Notes under the pieces: model-generated
Told to the model about the DNA's origin: nothing
Databases searched by the model: none
Seen by the model: the letters and a program-made list of their open reading frames with translations, nothing else
Source of the DNA: Sphaerulina vaccinii
Taxonomy: Eukaryota; Ascomycota; Dothideomycetes; Mycosphaerellales; Mycosphaerellaceae
Length of the DNA stretch: 64,000 nucleotides
Direction of reading: 5' to 3'
NCBI GenBank assembly: GCA_022570795.1
Contig: JAKUDP010000014.1
Location: 62,001 to 126,000 of the forward strand
Program-made: the position numbers and the translations under genes
Part shown: positions 12,601 through 23,221 of the stretch, one piece after another
Layout of the letters: each line of letters starts with the position of its first letter
How positions within the stretch are numbered: the stretch's first letter is position 1

Positions 12601-13032
12601 AGATTGATGAGGCTGCCGAAGGATGAGCTTGTGGCTGAGTTGATGAGAAGACAACAGATGAGTTCTGTTCCGAAGTCGTCTCATGCGAGTAAGTTGAGAG
12701 GGGAGTGGGAGAAGAAAGCAGCAAGCAGGGCACCCGAGAAGAAAGAAGCGAGCAGAGCACCTTCGAATAATGGTTGGGGCAATGATGAGAAGGCTGCGTC
12801 GAAAGTCGCGAGCTGGAATGCAGAAGTCAAGCCATCTGATTCGGTGAGCAATGTTGGTTCGAGAGCTTCGAAGAAGGGTGGTGGAGATGATTGGGCGCAG
12901 GTAGGGACAGGTAATGCTGCTGCTGGAGGTGGATGGGGTGCGACCAGCAAAGTCAGCAAGAAGACAGAGGAGCACTGGGCCGCGGACGATGCAGATATGA
13001 AGCAGGCCGGTGGCGCCGCTGATCCTTGGTAA
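9651..13032 (+). CDS. DUF7918-like protein with a tryptophan-glycine (WG) repeat region
   Basis: Seen: join(9651..10008,10055..13032), 1111 aa, one 46-bp intron. The N-terminal ~150 residues (MPTLKQISCSLEL..., EAFVAVPDTQIPFHIRV, GLAVYVFMDGAYQCNRNRQ) form a compact beta-rich domain resembling the fungal DUF7918 family. An Ala/Ser/Lys heptad-like segment (about 165-205) follows, then a helical block (about 330-430). From about residue 525 to 815 there are at least thirteen WG dipeptides in Gly/Asn/Asp/Lys-rich context (DGWGNT, DTWGND, DAWGET, GAWGAD). A conserved-looking block (about 855-990) is followed by a second, weaker W-rich tail. One repeat has WC instead of WG (near 11910). Known: WG/GW arrays in unrelated proteins bind Argonaute. 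Whether this one does is inference. Function unknown. Confidence 0.85.
11260..12130 (+). repeat. coding WG-repeat tract
   Basis: An irregular repeat of D/N/G-x-W-G separated by 8-25 low-complexity residues. It is encoded by recurring tgggg/cttgggg motifs at variable spacing, so it is not a perfect tandem repeat. It lies inside the DUF7918-like gene. Confidence 0.8.
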
Positions 13033-13518
13033 AGAAGACGTAGCGTTGGTAGTGACGCGACTTGATCAAGGGAGAAGAAGCAGCAGCAGCAGCAGCAGCA
13101 GTAGACGATGACATGCTTCTATACGGTTTAGCCGTGTATGCAAGGGCTCTACAGAGAGAAGCCTTTTCTCAAGCACAAAGCAATGTGCAATGGTATAGCC
13201 TTCAAAACTCCAACAAATCACAAACAGTCCTCTCTTTCTCATGCCTCTTCTCCAGGTCCTCGCTTACGTAGGCAATCCCGCTGGCCCAGGAATGACTGGC
13301 TGAGCATACTGCCAGATGAACGAGTCCAAGCTGTGCCAGTGGTCGGAGTTCGCGAAGCTGCAAGAGAAGACTCTCGTCAGTGGGATTTCCGTGAAGAAGC
13401 TTGCATAGAAGGTCGTATCCGAGAAGAATGAATGCAGTATGTACAAATACAAATCTCGTGCTGGGAACGCTTGAACATGCAAGGGCCGTTGTGCTCGTGT
13501 CCATCCTTTCGTGTCTCT
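13033..13518. other. convergent intergenic region with a CAG microsatellite
   Basis: Just after the stop of the WG-repeat gene is a run of seven CAG triplets (about 13079-13100), outside the coding frame. The rest is 3' flank of PXMP4. No gene seen. Confidence 0.5.
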
Positions 13519-14406
13519 TCATTTGTTATGCAAAGCAAAATTCCGTAACGAGTCCCATTTTTCTGCGTTGCCGTATCTACATTGGGGAAAAGAGTGAATG
13601 TCAGCCCTGTGTCAGTAGTCGCAGAACGCATATCATGCGCAAAGAAGCACGCAGCAACATAAGTCAGCAAAAAGACAAAGAGATCTCGGTCAACGTACAT
13701 ATAAGTCATGCTGCTCCTCAAACTAGGCTGCAACGTCTCCGGATACCCCTCGAACAACCACATCACACTCGCCCAACTAACACTAGCGAATACAGGCCAG
13801 CTGTATCGCTTAATCATCGCCCTCTGCTCCTCAGATAGTGTTAGTAAACCCTTCCCTCCATGGCTCCCATAACTACTCCCCACAAGAGAATTATCCCCAG
13901 GAGGCTGCACAGCCAATTTCGCAAGAGCCAGAAGTACCCTCGCAGCAACATATATCACAATTTGTTGATTCACACTACTCTTTGCACCCTTTCCATGTCC
14001 GAAAACCCAATACCCTCCATGTAAGCCAGAGATGAAAGGATGGATTCGAGCTTCTTTTCCTCCGTTGGCTTTTCGTAGCAGGAGCATGCCACTCTTATAA
14101 AGTAACGCGAAACGCGCGAGATTCGAGGCGTGTTGTCGTGTGGCTTTGTATACCAGAAAGATCTTTTCTCGCAGGGTGCCAGAGCGGAAGAGGAAGATCA
14201 TGACGAGGGCGTGGGGGAAGCGGACTTTTGTTCCGTAGACTGCGCCATTTCGGATTGCTTTGACTAGGGTGAGAGGGGCGTGGTATTGGGGGTTGAGGAT
14301 TATGGATTCGAGGGAGGACTGGAACAGACAGAGGTGTTAGTGTTATGGGCTTTGTGAGGTTGGAGGAGGGTGGAGGGCATACCTGGAGAGATTGGAGGGA
14401 GGACAT
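13519..14406 (-). CDS. PXMP4: peroxisomal membrane protein PXMP4/PMP24 (Tim17-like fold)
   Basis: Seen: complement(join(13519..13576,13699..14318,14383..14406)), 233 aa, introns of 122 and 64 bp. Exon 1 codes only 8 residues (MSSLQSLQ). Markers are FRSGTLREKIFLVYKATRQH, HPFISGLHGGYWVFGHG, NQQIVIYVAARVLLALAKLA and the ending EKWDSLRNFALHNK. The last exon was placed by finding this typical family C-terminus after a clean GTACGT donor; the unspliced frame would read into an unlikely tail. Known: PXMP4/PMP24 is an abundant peroxisomal membrane protein of the Tim17/22/23/PMP24 family, whose transport role is poorly defined. Confident in the family and exon structure. Confidence 0.9.
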
Positions 14407-14933
14407 GGTGGCAGTGGTGAAGTAGTTATTGTTGGAGTAGAAGGACAGGCAGAGCACTGTTTAGCTCTGCGATAGAGAGAGTAGTAGAGAGTGTAGTGTA
14501 GTCGAAGCTCGACACGTCCATCACATGCCACGGGATATACAGCCGCGGCTATGAGGTCAGTTTCATTCACATGCCGTGCGGGATGGACCGTCGAATCCTT
14601 GTCTCGCGGTTCTCCTTGCATGAGAACTTCTCTCCGACAGCCACTTGAACCATTCACGATATGTCTGGAGATTTGATGGTTTGGTTGCTGCTGATGGGCA
14701 GAGATGATATGCGCTGAGATGACACCATTTCGCCCATCGATACAGTACCATCCGCACCTGCCATGACCACGATATGGCCATTAGGCGCTTACTGGGAGAG
14801 TCCTTCCAGGCTTGTTCATGATCAGAGGTGCCTTCCCAAAGCCGTGGTCGAGGTATACTAGGTGTCCTTCTTCTTCAACCCATCTCTCTCATTCATCAAC
14901 AAACATACATCAACACCAACATCAACAGCCACC
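14407..14933. other. divergent intergenic region
   Basis: About 530 bp between PXMP4 (-) and the glutaminase-like gene (+). The last 60 bp before 14934 are an A/C-rich leader (acatacatcaacaccaac), typical of highly expressed fungal secreted-protein genes. No other feature seen. Confidence 0.4.
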
Positions 14934-16126
14934 ATGAAGAGCATCTTCGCATTACTCCCATTACTGCAGCAAGCATCCGCACTTATCTACAGCCCCGCCA
15001 GACCTCCAGCCATTCCTTTGGCCGTCAAATCACCATACACAAGCGCTTGGACCTCAACCGCAAACGGCGGGACACTGAACAGCGACGAAGTCATCTTCTA
15101 GAACGGAGAAAAGCTCGGCTGGCACGGCCTGATCACAGTCGATGGAATCAGTTATGAGTACCTTGGAGCCGCATCTAAACGACTACCTTACCAGGCCCGC
15201 CCCAACGAGTTGAGATCAGCAGTTCAGGAGAAGGTGGAATATGACAGCCAATGGAGCAACTTCACATTCATCGCCGGTCCTGTCCGTTTACACGCCGACT
15301 TCTTTTCACCTGTTATCCCGAACAATTTGTGCCATACGAGCCTCCCTCTCTCCTACCTGGCTGTCAGTTTCGAGACCCTCTCCACGGACCATCGTCAATC
15401 AAGCTCACCCGCAGTCGACCAATTGCTTTCCACGACTGCACTTGAAACAGAGAAGGCTTCTCACGATGTCAGGCTCTACGCGGATATTGATGGTTCGTGG
15501 ACTACGAGCGAGCCTCAAGGCATCAACTGGTACAGACGGAGAGTCCCAAAACTTGGGGCTCTCGAGATGGTCACGTTCAACATATCGCTTGCGAATCAGG
15601 TAGTCTTTGGCGAAGCGCACGAAAGGGCTACGTGGGGAAGCACGTTCTGGACCACAAGCATGGGCTCTTCCGCCACATGTACCAACCATGTTGGCCGCGC
15701 TCTGGACATGCAGTCAGACTTCATCGACCAAAAGTACTATCCGAGTAGGAACTACCAAGTGAACACGCAGCCATCCGACGAGCTCTCCTTCGCCTTTGTT
15801 CACACCTTTCCTAACGCCAGCGAGGGAAATGTGATGTACTCGATTGGAAACGTCCAACAGCCTGCAGGGCAATACCTGGGAAAGCAAGGTCTGGAGCATT
15901 TGGAGCATCTCTGGCAATTTTGCTACTGGGATGAGATGCGTAGCGAGGACCTTATGGGCATTGTCCAAAACCACTATCGCCAATTCCAAGAGCTTGCTGA
16001 CATGGCTGCTCACTTCGATGACAAGCTGAAGACAGGTAAGTGCTTCTCGTCACACATGATGTTATCAAGCCGCTCACGTATGCCGCAGATGTGAATGAAT
16101 TCTATCAAGCTGGAGGAGATGATCTC

Positions 16127-16201
16127 CTCGATGAGGAGAAGCTCGACGAAGAGAAGCTCGATGAAGAGAAGCTCGACGAAGAGAAGCTCGATGAAGAGAA
16201 G
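16127..16201 (+). repeat. five tandem 15-bp units encoding LDEEK
   Basis: The units start at 16127, 16142, 16157, 16172 and 16187 within the glutaminase-like gene. Synonymous variants alternate so that units 2 and 4 and units 3 and 5 are identical. This suggests that the latest expansion duplicated a 30-bp pair. Confidence 0.95.
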
Positions 16202-17203
16202 CACAACTACTGGGCCATCGTGGCTCTATCGGTGCGACAGATCATGGCAAGCTACGTCTTGGCAGGCAATGTGTCCAATGTGTCCGATGGGTCTGAGCCA
16301 TTCTTGTTCCAGAAGGAGATCAGCTCGAACGGAAACACAAACACAGTGGACGTGGTCTACCCAGCTATGCCCTTCTTCCTCTACGCCAATCCGAAGCTCC
16401 TGAAGTACGTCCTGGAACCAATCTTTCTTATGCAAGAGGCGGCACTGTACCCAAACGAGTACGCGATGCACGGTACGTGGCTTCTTACTACCTCTTTACC
16501 CTTCGCGAATGACCACGCGCATGCGCGGCACCCCCCAAGTAATCGAAGAGGTTGCGGTCATCTTCAGAAAAGCTTGCGGGACATTTTACTGACATCGGCA
16601 GACATTGGCGCCCACTTTCCGAACGCAACGGGGCATGTAGAAGGCAACGACGAATACATGCCAATAGAAGAGTGCGGCAATATGATCCTGATGGCATACG
16701 CATACTACAAGTCTTCTGGCGACATCGACTTTCTGAAGAGACACTACGGCATACTCAAGCAATGGGCGGAATACCTGGTCGAGAACACCCTTACACCATC
16801 CTACCAGATGAGCACGGACGACTTTGCAGGGCATCTTGCAAACCAGACGAATCTCGCGATCAAGGGCATCCTCGGCATTCAAGCCATGTCCAAGATCAAT
16901 GCCGTTCGCGGGAAGTCAGTCGATCCATTCGAGGCCATAGCAGCTGCGTACTATGAGGAATGGATGCAGCACGCCATCGGTCGGTCAGGAAAGCACACTG
17001 TACTGGCTTACGAGCACGAGGCTTCATGGGGACTTCTCTACAATCTCTTCCCGGACAAGCTGTTGGGGCTGGACGTCGTTCAGCCGGCATTATACTCGAT
17101 GCAATGCGAGTGGTATGCAAATCAGGCAAGCAAGTTTGGCGTTCCACTCGACAGTCGACACTCGTTGACAAAGTCTGACTGGGAACTGTGGACTGCTGCA
17201 ACA

Positions 17204-17263
17204 TGCTCTCAAATCCCATGCTCTCAAATCCCATGCTCTCAAACCCCTGGCTTTCAAATCACT
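17204..17263 (+). repeat. four 15-bp units encoding CSQIP-like pentapeptides
   Basis: Units 1 and 2 (17204, 17219) are identical, unit 3 (17234) has two changes and unit 4 (17249) has diverged to GFQIT. The length keeps the reading frame of the glutaminase-like gene. Relatives of this enzyme are not expected to have this Cys-rich insert. Confidence 0.9.
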
Positions 17264-17570
17264 CGAGGACTGTTGGTCAATCTCGTAGCGTACTGGCTGA
17301 ACAACACAGCGAGCGGACTACCTTTCTCTGATCTCTACGACACTATCGGCGATGGTGTACACGGATCTTTCGCTGCACGGCCTGTAGCCGGAGGACATTT
17401 CAGCTTGCTTGCTCTGCAGGCGTCGAAGAAGTGGGATCAGGGACCTCCTGCCCTTTAGAATCTCTATCAACCTATAGCCGAGATCACCTGAATGCCGCCT
17501 ATGGAATGATATGGAGTTATTTGATCCTCTTCATTTTCTCCACCGTTGATCCTCTCCTCGAAGATCAGTC

Positions 17571-18707
17571 TTACAACTTTGCCCCATCAGCACTCTTCTC
17601 TCCCACGACATTCAAAAAAGCCTGATGAACATGCTCCGTCAGATCAGCAGCCTGCATACTCCTCCCCTTCTCCTTGAATGCCAATCTCGAACATTCCCTC
17701 GTGATCGCACTCCCACCATACGCCGCATAAGCCAAAAGTTCATCAGCCTCCATATCTCCCTCATGATCCCAAATCTTATCCAAGTAAGCTTTCCTATAAG
17801 CCAACAGCGTCGCCAAAGTTCCAGTCAAAGTATCGCCCTGTCCACCCGAACGTTTCAATCCACCTTCCCCATCCGAAACGAGAGTTTGCGTCCCATTAGA
17901 AATATAATCCACAGGACCTTTCTGTATAATCGTAACACCACCAAAAGCCTTCGCGAGTTTCGAACATAGTGTTTTCGGATCTTCTTTCTCAGTATCGAGA
18001 TTCTTGGCTTTCGCCAATCGTCCAAATTCCACAACATTAGGTGTTAGAATACATTCTTTGTAGCCTTGGATTAGTTCCGGTTTTGTTTGTGCAAGATATA
18101 AGCCGTCGGCATCGAGTACGAAAGATACGTTGCGTTTTTTCGCTTCCACGATTACGCGGGCGCAGGTTTCTTGCATTAGGGGGTCGCGACCTAGACCTGG
18201 GCCGATTACAATGACGTGTAAGCGGTCGAGCATCGCTATGACATTTTCGGAAACGGTGTCGATGGTTTCGTTATCTTTGGAGGAAAGGTTTTTTTGTTGG
18301 CGCATGTAGGGATGGACCATCAAGTTGGGGGAGTAGGTTTTTATTACGGCGCCAGCGGAGGGTTCGCATATTACGTGGGACTATACATGAATGTCTTGTT
18401 AGTGATGATCGAAGAAGAAGTTGTGAACTGTTATGCTTCGATATGGTGGATGGACATAACTTACCATGTCTGCTCCAAGCTTGGCGGAGGCCATTGCTGA
18501 GAAGTAGGGAGCTCCTGTGTAGTCTTCGCTGCCTCCGATTACTGCGACTCGACCGAGTTGGCCTGGGAGGAACTGTTAGCCATGAGATTTTCAAAGTGAT
18601 ATTGATGATGATGGTATATGCTTGCCTTTGTGGAACTTCTCGAGCATTGGAGGAACCATCTTGAATACATTTCCCAGGACTTCTTTTCGAGACATATCGG
18701 ATGTCAT
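17571..18707 (-). CDS. NAXD: ATP-dependent (S)-NAD(P)H-hydrate dehydratase
   Basis: Seen: complement(join(17571..18380,18465..18562,18626..18707)), 329 aa. Motifs in order: PPMLEKFHKG, GQLGRVAVIGGSEDYTGAPY, SAMASAKLGADMSHVICE, VIGPGLGRDPLM, VLDADGLYLAQ, ILTPNVVEFGRL, IIQKGPVDYI and the nucleotide-site motif GGQGDTLTGTLATLLA. Known: it repairs hydrated NADH/NADPH together with the NAXE epimerase and belongs to the ribokinase-like fold. Intron 1 (18563..18625) starts with GCAAGC rather than GT, i.e. a GC-AG intron, and is needed to join FHKG to QLGRV. Start: ATG at 18707 (MTSDMSRKEV) or 18695. The frame is open further upstream without a better start. Confidence 0.93.
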
Positions 18708-19008
18708 TCTTGTGCTTCTTTCTGAGGTCTTCGTCTTCTTGCTTTTCAATGGCTTGATGAGGTCTTGTTCTAGTCCAAGTTCGGTCGTCTCTGGCAGTTC
18801 GTCGTTGATGTATGTGCTTTGCTCTCTGCAAAGCTCATCCTCAAGTTGGACCTTCACATGCAGCCAAGCATGATGCCTGCATTCGTCGTTGGTGACGTCG
18901 GTGGGGCTGTCTGTCTGTCTGTCCAAAACAATTCACTTCACTTTCACGTCCCTTCCTCTCCAAAGATACCATACCAAATACCCACGCCTTTAACACGAAA
19001 TAGTCACG

Positions 19009-19574
19009 ATGAGCGACGGATTGAACCCGACTGGCCCTAGCCAACCTGGCCCAAACCAAGTCTATGAAACTCAAGGGAATCCAGCGAGCAAGACGTCTGC
19101 CGAAGAATCCAAAGCACAAGTAAACTCTCACACAGACGATGACAATGCAGTGTGAGTCTTTCCCCCATCTATGACTGAGACTGCAGCTGACATCAACGTA
19201 GAGCACACCGTGGTCCCGAACAACTCAACGACTCAGCAGCAGCAGAGACATCCCGAGCACGCGGTATTCACGGCGCACCACCTGGAGAAGAGAGCAAAGT
19301 GGGCGGAGCACAAACGCAGAAGGAACAAGATGAGAAGGAGCTAGATGCAGCACAAATGGCTGCACCAGGAGAGGGCAAGATCAATGCTGCCGTGCAAAAG
19401 AAAGCTGGAGCTTCAGGGAACGAACCTGGGTTGGAGAGCGATCTGGACAAGAAGAAGCGAGAGCAAGCGCCAGCACGGGATGCTATGAAGGCTGAGAAGG
19501 AGGGCAAGGTGGATGTTGGAGGAGTGCTTGGGCAGAGAGGCGGGCCGGCTGAGACTGTGGGAAACAGGAACTAA
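19009..19574 (+). CDS. small hydrophilic conserved-type protein, function unknown
   Basis: Seen: join(19009..19151,19202..19574), 171 aa, one 50-bp intron. Composition is rich in Ala, Glu, Gly, Lys, Gln and Asp with almost no hydrophobic cores and no membrane segment (AAPGEGKINAAVQKKAGASG, KAEKEGKVDVGGVLGQRGG), so it is probably intrinsically disordered. Resemblance to LEA/stress-type hydrophilic proteins is only compositional. ATG at 19009 (MSDGLNPTGPSQPG). It is divergent from NAXD, with about 300 bp between starts. I do not recognise a named family. Confidence 0.65.
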
Positions 19575-19929
19575 GGTCAGCATTGCAGAGTAGAATATGG
19601 CATCAATGAGCACAGTAATTGGCGATGGCGTTGGGAGGAAGAGATACATTTCCAGTTGAAGGTATCTGGGGTCACAGTACGACGCACAGGGAGTGCCGTT
19701 AGGTTGTATATGATGGTATATGGAAGGAAGCATTCTGATCTAGAATGAACAACCACAGGACTGGGTAGTAGACATCTCCGCCACTCAGTTCTTTTCACGC
19801 CGCTCAAAGTGAAGCCAGGGTGAAGCGACGAAAGGTTCGGGACTAGCGGCGTGAATCATCCCATAGCAAGCTTCTGCCGTCACGAACGGCACACCACTCT
19901 CACTTATGCAAGGCAGGTTCTCCATGCAA
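19575..19929. other. convergent intergenic region
   Basis: 355 bp between the hydrophilic-protein gene (+) and the first 4-TM gene (-). No feature seen. Confidence 0.4.
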
Positions 19930-20463
19930 CTACCACCTCTCCTTAACAGAGCCCACACTCTCCTCATCACAACCCTCATCCCACTGGTCACCAGCCTGAA
20001 GCCTCCCGCTCTCCTCCTTCCTAGGCTTCTTAACCGCCCTCTCAACCCCAATCCACCCCAAAGCACCAACCCCAACCACAAACGTCAAAGCCATCTCAAG
20101 AACCAAAATCAACTCAAACTCTCCCTTCACACTAATAAAATTGGCAGCTCCACTCCTTCGCTGATCGTCGCGAATGTTCTCAATCGTACACCCTACAACC
20201 AGTAATCCTACTGCATTGATGATCCCGAACAGTAGCCATAATGGAAGAAACTCGTGCAGCTCATTATATCTGTCGGAGTTGACCCTGCAGCGTATGTATG
20301 TGCATAGTCTGCCAAGGAGAGCTCCAGATCCGATAGAGACAGCTGCTATGAGTAGCATAAGGATCAACTTTCCTAGCGTGAAGAAGACTCTATGTACAGT
20401 GTCCATAGTGACATCGAGATCTTTCGTCGAAGTGGTGGCTTGAATTGTATCATTTGTGTCCAT
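19930..20463 (-). CDS. four-TM small membrane protein, paralogue 1
   Basis: Seen: intronless, 177 aa, ATG at 20463. Four hydrophobic helices: LGKLILMLLIAAVSIGSGAL, WLLFGIINAVGLLVVGC, LILVLEMALTFVVGVGALGW, plus the segment leading into LGRLCTYIRCRV. The C-terminus is charged and hydrophilic and ends in KERW. It aligns along its length with the product of 20690..21217: (S/G)xGxLxGxxCTYxR, PLWxxxGxxNxxGxxxxG, VERAVKK versus IEKALAK, ending -RW. No known family recognised. It was probably generated by tandem duplication. Confidence 0.7.
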   Translation of the reverse strand: MDTNDTIQATTSTKDLDVTMDTVHRVFFTLGKLILMLLIAAVSIGSGALLGRLCTYIRCRVNSDRYNELHEFLPLWLLFGIINAVGLLVVGCTIENIRDDQRRSGAANFISVKGEFELILVLEMALTFVVGVGALGWIGVERAVKKPRKEESGRLQAGDQWDEGCDEESVGSVKERW

Positions 20464-20689
20464 GTTGCTGGTGGCGAGATCGCGATGTATTCAGTCGAGA
20501 TGTTTGTTCCTTTGGTCAAGGCTGCAATGTGAAAGACAGGACAGCTTGATACGAGTCGAAGATGTTGATTGTACTTTCCGGTACTGGTGACGACTGGATA
20601 TATCTGTTGACCAGTGGGGACTTGAAAAGTAGTATGACCGCCCAATCCTCATTCGTCTAGCCAGCATTACAAGCTTGCCCGTGATGCGA

Positions 20690-21217
20690 CTACCACCTGT
20701 CTTTGCCATAGACTACATTTTCCTGGTGGCCCTGATCATCGCTGTCGTCGCGAGTATCATGAAGTTGGTCATTCTCCTCAGTATGCTTCGCAAGTGCCTT
20801 CTCTATGGCAATGTACGCCACCAGACCTGCTCCACCTATAAGCGTGAGCATGAGCTCGATGAGGACTGTCAGTCCCAAGGTCCCGGCGTAGCTTAAACTA
20901 GGTTTGCCATAGTGTGCGTATGACAATTGGGTGTAGAGAACCATCAGTCCGATCAACACGAAGCCAAGTCCATTCGCAAAGCCCAGGGACACCCATAGTG
21001 GTGGATTGCGCTCGTCGTTAGTCCAGTTCTTGCCTCGTAAATAGGTGCAAACCTTGCCAGTAAGCATCCCGGCGCCCACAGATGCAGCGGCGGCAAGCAG
21101 AAGGAGTAGGCAATAGCCTAAGAAGGACAAAATATCACCCAAGGTGTTTATCGCGACGTCGAGATCCGACGAAGAGGCCTGCATCGTATTGTTGGTGGGG
21201 AGAGTGCTTGAATTCAT
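20690..21217 (-). CDS. four-TM small membrane protein, paralogue 2
   Basis: Seen: intronless, 175 aa, ATG at 21217 (MNSSTLPTNNTMQASS). Hydrophobic segments: LGYCLLLLLAAAASVGAG, LWVSLGFANGLGFVLIGLMV, LTVLIELMLTLIGGAGLVAYIA. The tail is acidic/His/Asp-rich (HTEENDQLHDTRDD) and ends in KDRW. It shares topology, length, the GxxCTYxR motif and the -RW terminus with 19930..20463, 226 bp downstream on the same strand. Divergence is high, so the duplication is old. Function unknown. Confidence 0.7.
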   Translation of the reverse strand: MNSSTLPTNNTMQASSSDLDVAINTLGDILSFLGYCLLLLLAAAASVGAGMLTGKVCTYLRGKNWTNDERNPPLWVSLGFANGLGFVLIGLMVLYTQLSYAHYGKPSLSYAGTLGLTVLIELMLTLIGGAGLVAYIAIEKALAKHTEENDQLHDTRDDSDDQGHQENVVYGKDRW

Positions 21218-23221
21218 CGTGATGCTTGGTGATCCGAGCTGTTATTTTGTGTAGTTGTTGTCTTGACGTGAGTGCAGGAGACAGATTCCTCTACCCTAGT
21301 ATAATCGAGATTCTCTTGTGGTACATGTACCAATGGTCAATTGAACTTTACTTGCCAATGAGCATATGGACATCAAGATGACCTCAAATCTCTATTCGTC
21401 GGACCAGACTTTGGCAATATAGACACATATATGACGACAGCATCAAGCTCTCATCCGACTTTTACCATTGCCTGACCAAGCATTAAAGTAATTGGTGTGG
21501 GAGATCTGAGGAGTAAGACGCTGGATGCTTGGAATCATCGTGAGCGATGATAACAAGTCCCATCTGGGCCTGGTGTGAGAGAATTGGCCTGAGCCGTCGT
21601 CACACAGGCGGAGATAGCGACAGCGACAGCCCTCTAGCTGGTAAGTTGTGGTCCTGCCAGAGCGAGAGAAGAATGTATAACGTTGTTGTACCGATGGAAG
21701 AGATGGAAATAGAAATGTGAAAGGTAGAGGTCATTTTCCGGTGAAGGAATGTCATTGGAGGCGGTATAGCGGGGGCTAGCCAAATGTCCTGGGATTGATG
21801 GAACTAAATTGATATAGGAATGATCTTGCTTCCTCCCTCTTTCTCCCACGCACCCGACATACAGATTTTATGATTTCAACTGCATGAGATTCCAATCTCA
21901 CTCTTTTCGCGATCTAGTCACACTCTCCTCGACAATCTCCATCTTCATGCCTTTCGAAACTCGAAACCGCATTTCTGCCATTTCCAACAAAAATCCCATC
22001 GGCGAGTACAACACCATTAAACAGTTTATCAACCTCTTCCAGCGCTCTTCCTTTCTCAACAAATTTCCACCATATTATGATGCAAATCGCGACGTCTCAA
22101 GCCGCGTTGATGGCATAGTAGCGTCAGGCGATGTTATTAATTGCAATAGGTGTTGTGTACTGATTCACAAACCCGACAGCATGGCAAGCCATCTGTCCGA
22201 CCGCCAGTTCTTTGGCTCGTTGACTGGATACACGAATATCGGTGGCGTCCAAGCGAAGGAATAGGATCCCAAGAAGAAGAATACAGCCATTTCCAGCCGC
22301 CTCCTTCCTATTGCCCTCATGCAAAGCTGTCAGGACCACCATCAGGACCAGGAACAGCGTCATCAGGATCAAGTCTTCCAGAAGCATGCGCTTGCGCCGG
22401 AGACTCGTAGATTGCCAGATCGAAGTTGACGATGCCCAGTCCAAGAATCACGACAGCTTGCCACTCTGTTTCTGTGATACAGCTTCACCATGAGGATACC
22501 CCTGAGCATTATGGATAGTACTGGCTTGGTTGAGAACTCTCATGCCGTACGAGAAAGACGCAGCAAGGAAGCCCAGTGAAGGCCTCGTTGGTCGGCCTTT
22601 CGATGCCTTGGATTCACTCTCTGTGCCGTCCCACTGGTCTGCCTCTTCGCAGCGACAGTAGCCCTGCCGGGACAGTAGTCGAAGTCGGATTGGAGAGGAC
22701 ATAATCGAAGACTGAAGTAGAGACTAGCAATGATGTGATGACGACCGGATTATGGCAGATTTTATATGGTCTGGTATGGCATGGTCTTGTGCTGAACTCT
22801 ACTACTGACACTTTAGGCATCACCAGCACCACCCATGCTCCAACCTGGCAACCTTGTCGGCATTTGTAAGTAGTCGGCCAGTTCCGGACTAGAAACGACT
22901 TTTTCAGGAGATACTCAGGTGATGATCATGACAGCCTACCATACCAAAACTGAATATCAATAGAACGTTCAGGCCAATTCTCATCGACTGCGATCCCGGG
23001 TCGGCGGCCATTCTCTTCACCGTAGCACCAATGGACATCCTTACCTAAGCCACAACAAGAGAATCTGGCAGCTTGCTAGCATCCCAGTGCTCAACCAATG
23101 CCCACAAGAGTCCCCATCTCCCCAGTCATCCTCACGTCCTCCATTGTGCGGTAGCAATGGCATGATCTCACCACGCGTAGGTCCATATCCACAAGATTGC
23201 TTACCCCATGGCATCGATGGC
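21218..23221. other. 2-kb region without a confident gene
   Basis: Contains two overlapping opposite ORFs (21884..22264 plus; 22124..22702 minus, in pieces). On the minus strand a TATAAAAT lies about 60 bp upstream of an ATG at 22702. That ORF can be joined to a hydrophobic stretch (WQAVVILGLGIVNF) only by a frameshift near 22465. It may be a decayed membrane-protein gene of the neighbouring type, but I could not build an intact model. Confidence 0.35.

Larger units (their letters stand above)
14934..17458 (+). pseudogene. glutaminase A-like secreted enzyme gene interrupted by one in-frame TAG
   Basis: Seen: join(14934..16035,16089..16472,16602..17458), 780 codons plus stop, with a signal peptide (MKSIFALLPLLQQASALI). 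A TAG at 15099..15101 sits in VIF-stop-NGEKLGW; the same frame continues without a break. Downstream family features are intact: GINWYRRR, SQPSDELSFAFVHTFPNA, MHDIGAHFPNATGHVEGNDEYMPIEECGNM, TNLAIKGILGIQAM, FAARPVAGGHFSLLAL. Known: GtaA-type glutaminases of filamentous fungi are secreted ~690-aa proteins hydrolysing glutamine to glutamate. Relatives have an aromatic residue before the NGxxLGW motif, so TGG-to-TAG is the likely change. Two 15-bp repeat expansions add residues. It is either a recent pseudogene, a readthrough case, or an assembly error. Confidence 0.8.

Noticed and set aside
21884..22264. 126-codon plus-strand ORF with ATG
   Set aside because: No domain, composition unlike neighbours, overlaps the minus-strand candidate; could be chance.
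22124..22702. Minus-strand pieces (84 and 106 codons) that could form a small membrane-protein gene with an upstream TATAAAAT
   Set aside because: They lie in different frames and need a frameshift or an intron I could not place; no paralogue or family supports them. Possibly a relic.
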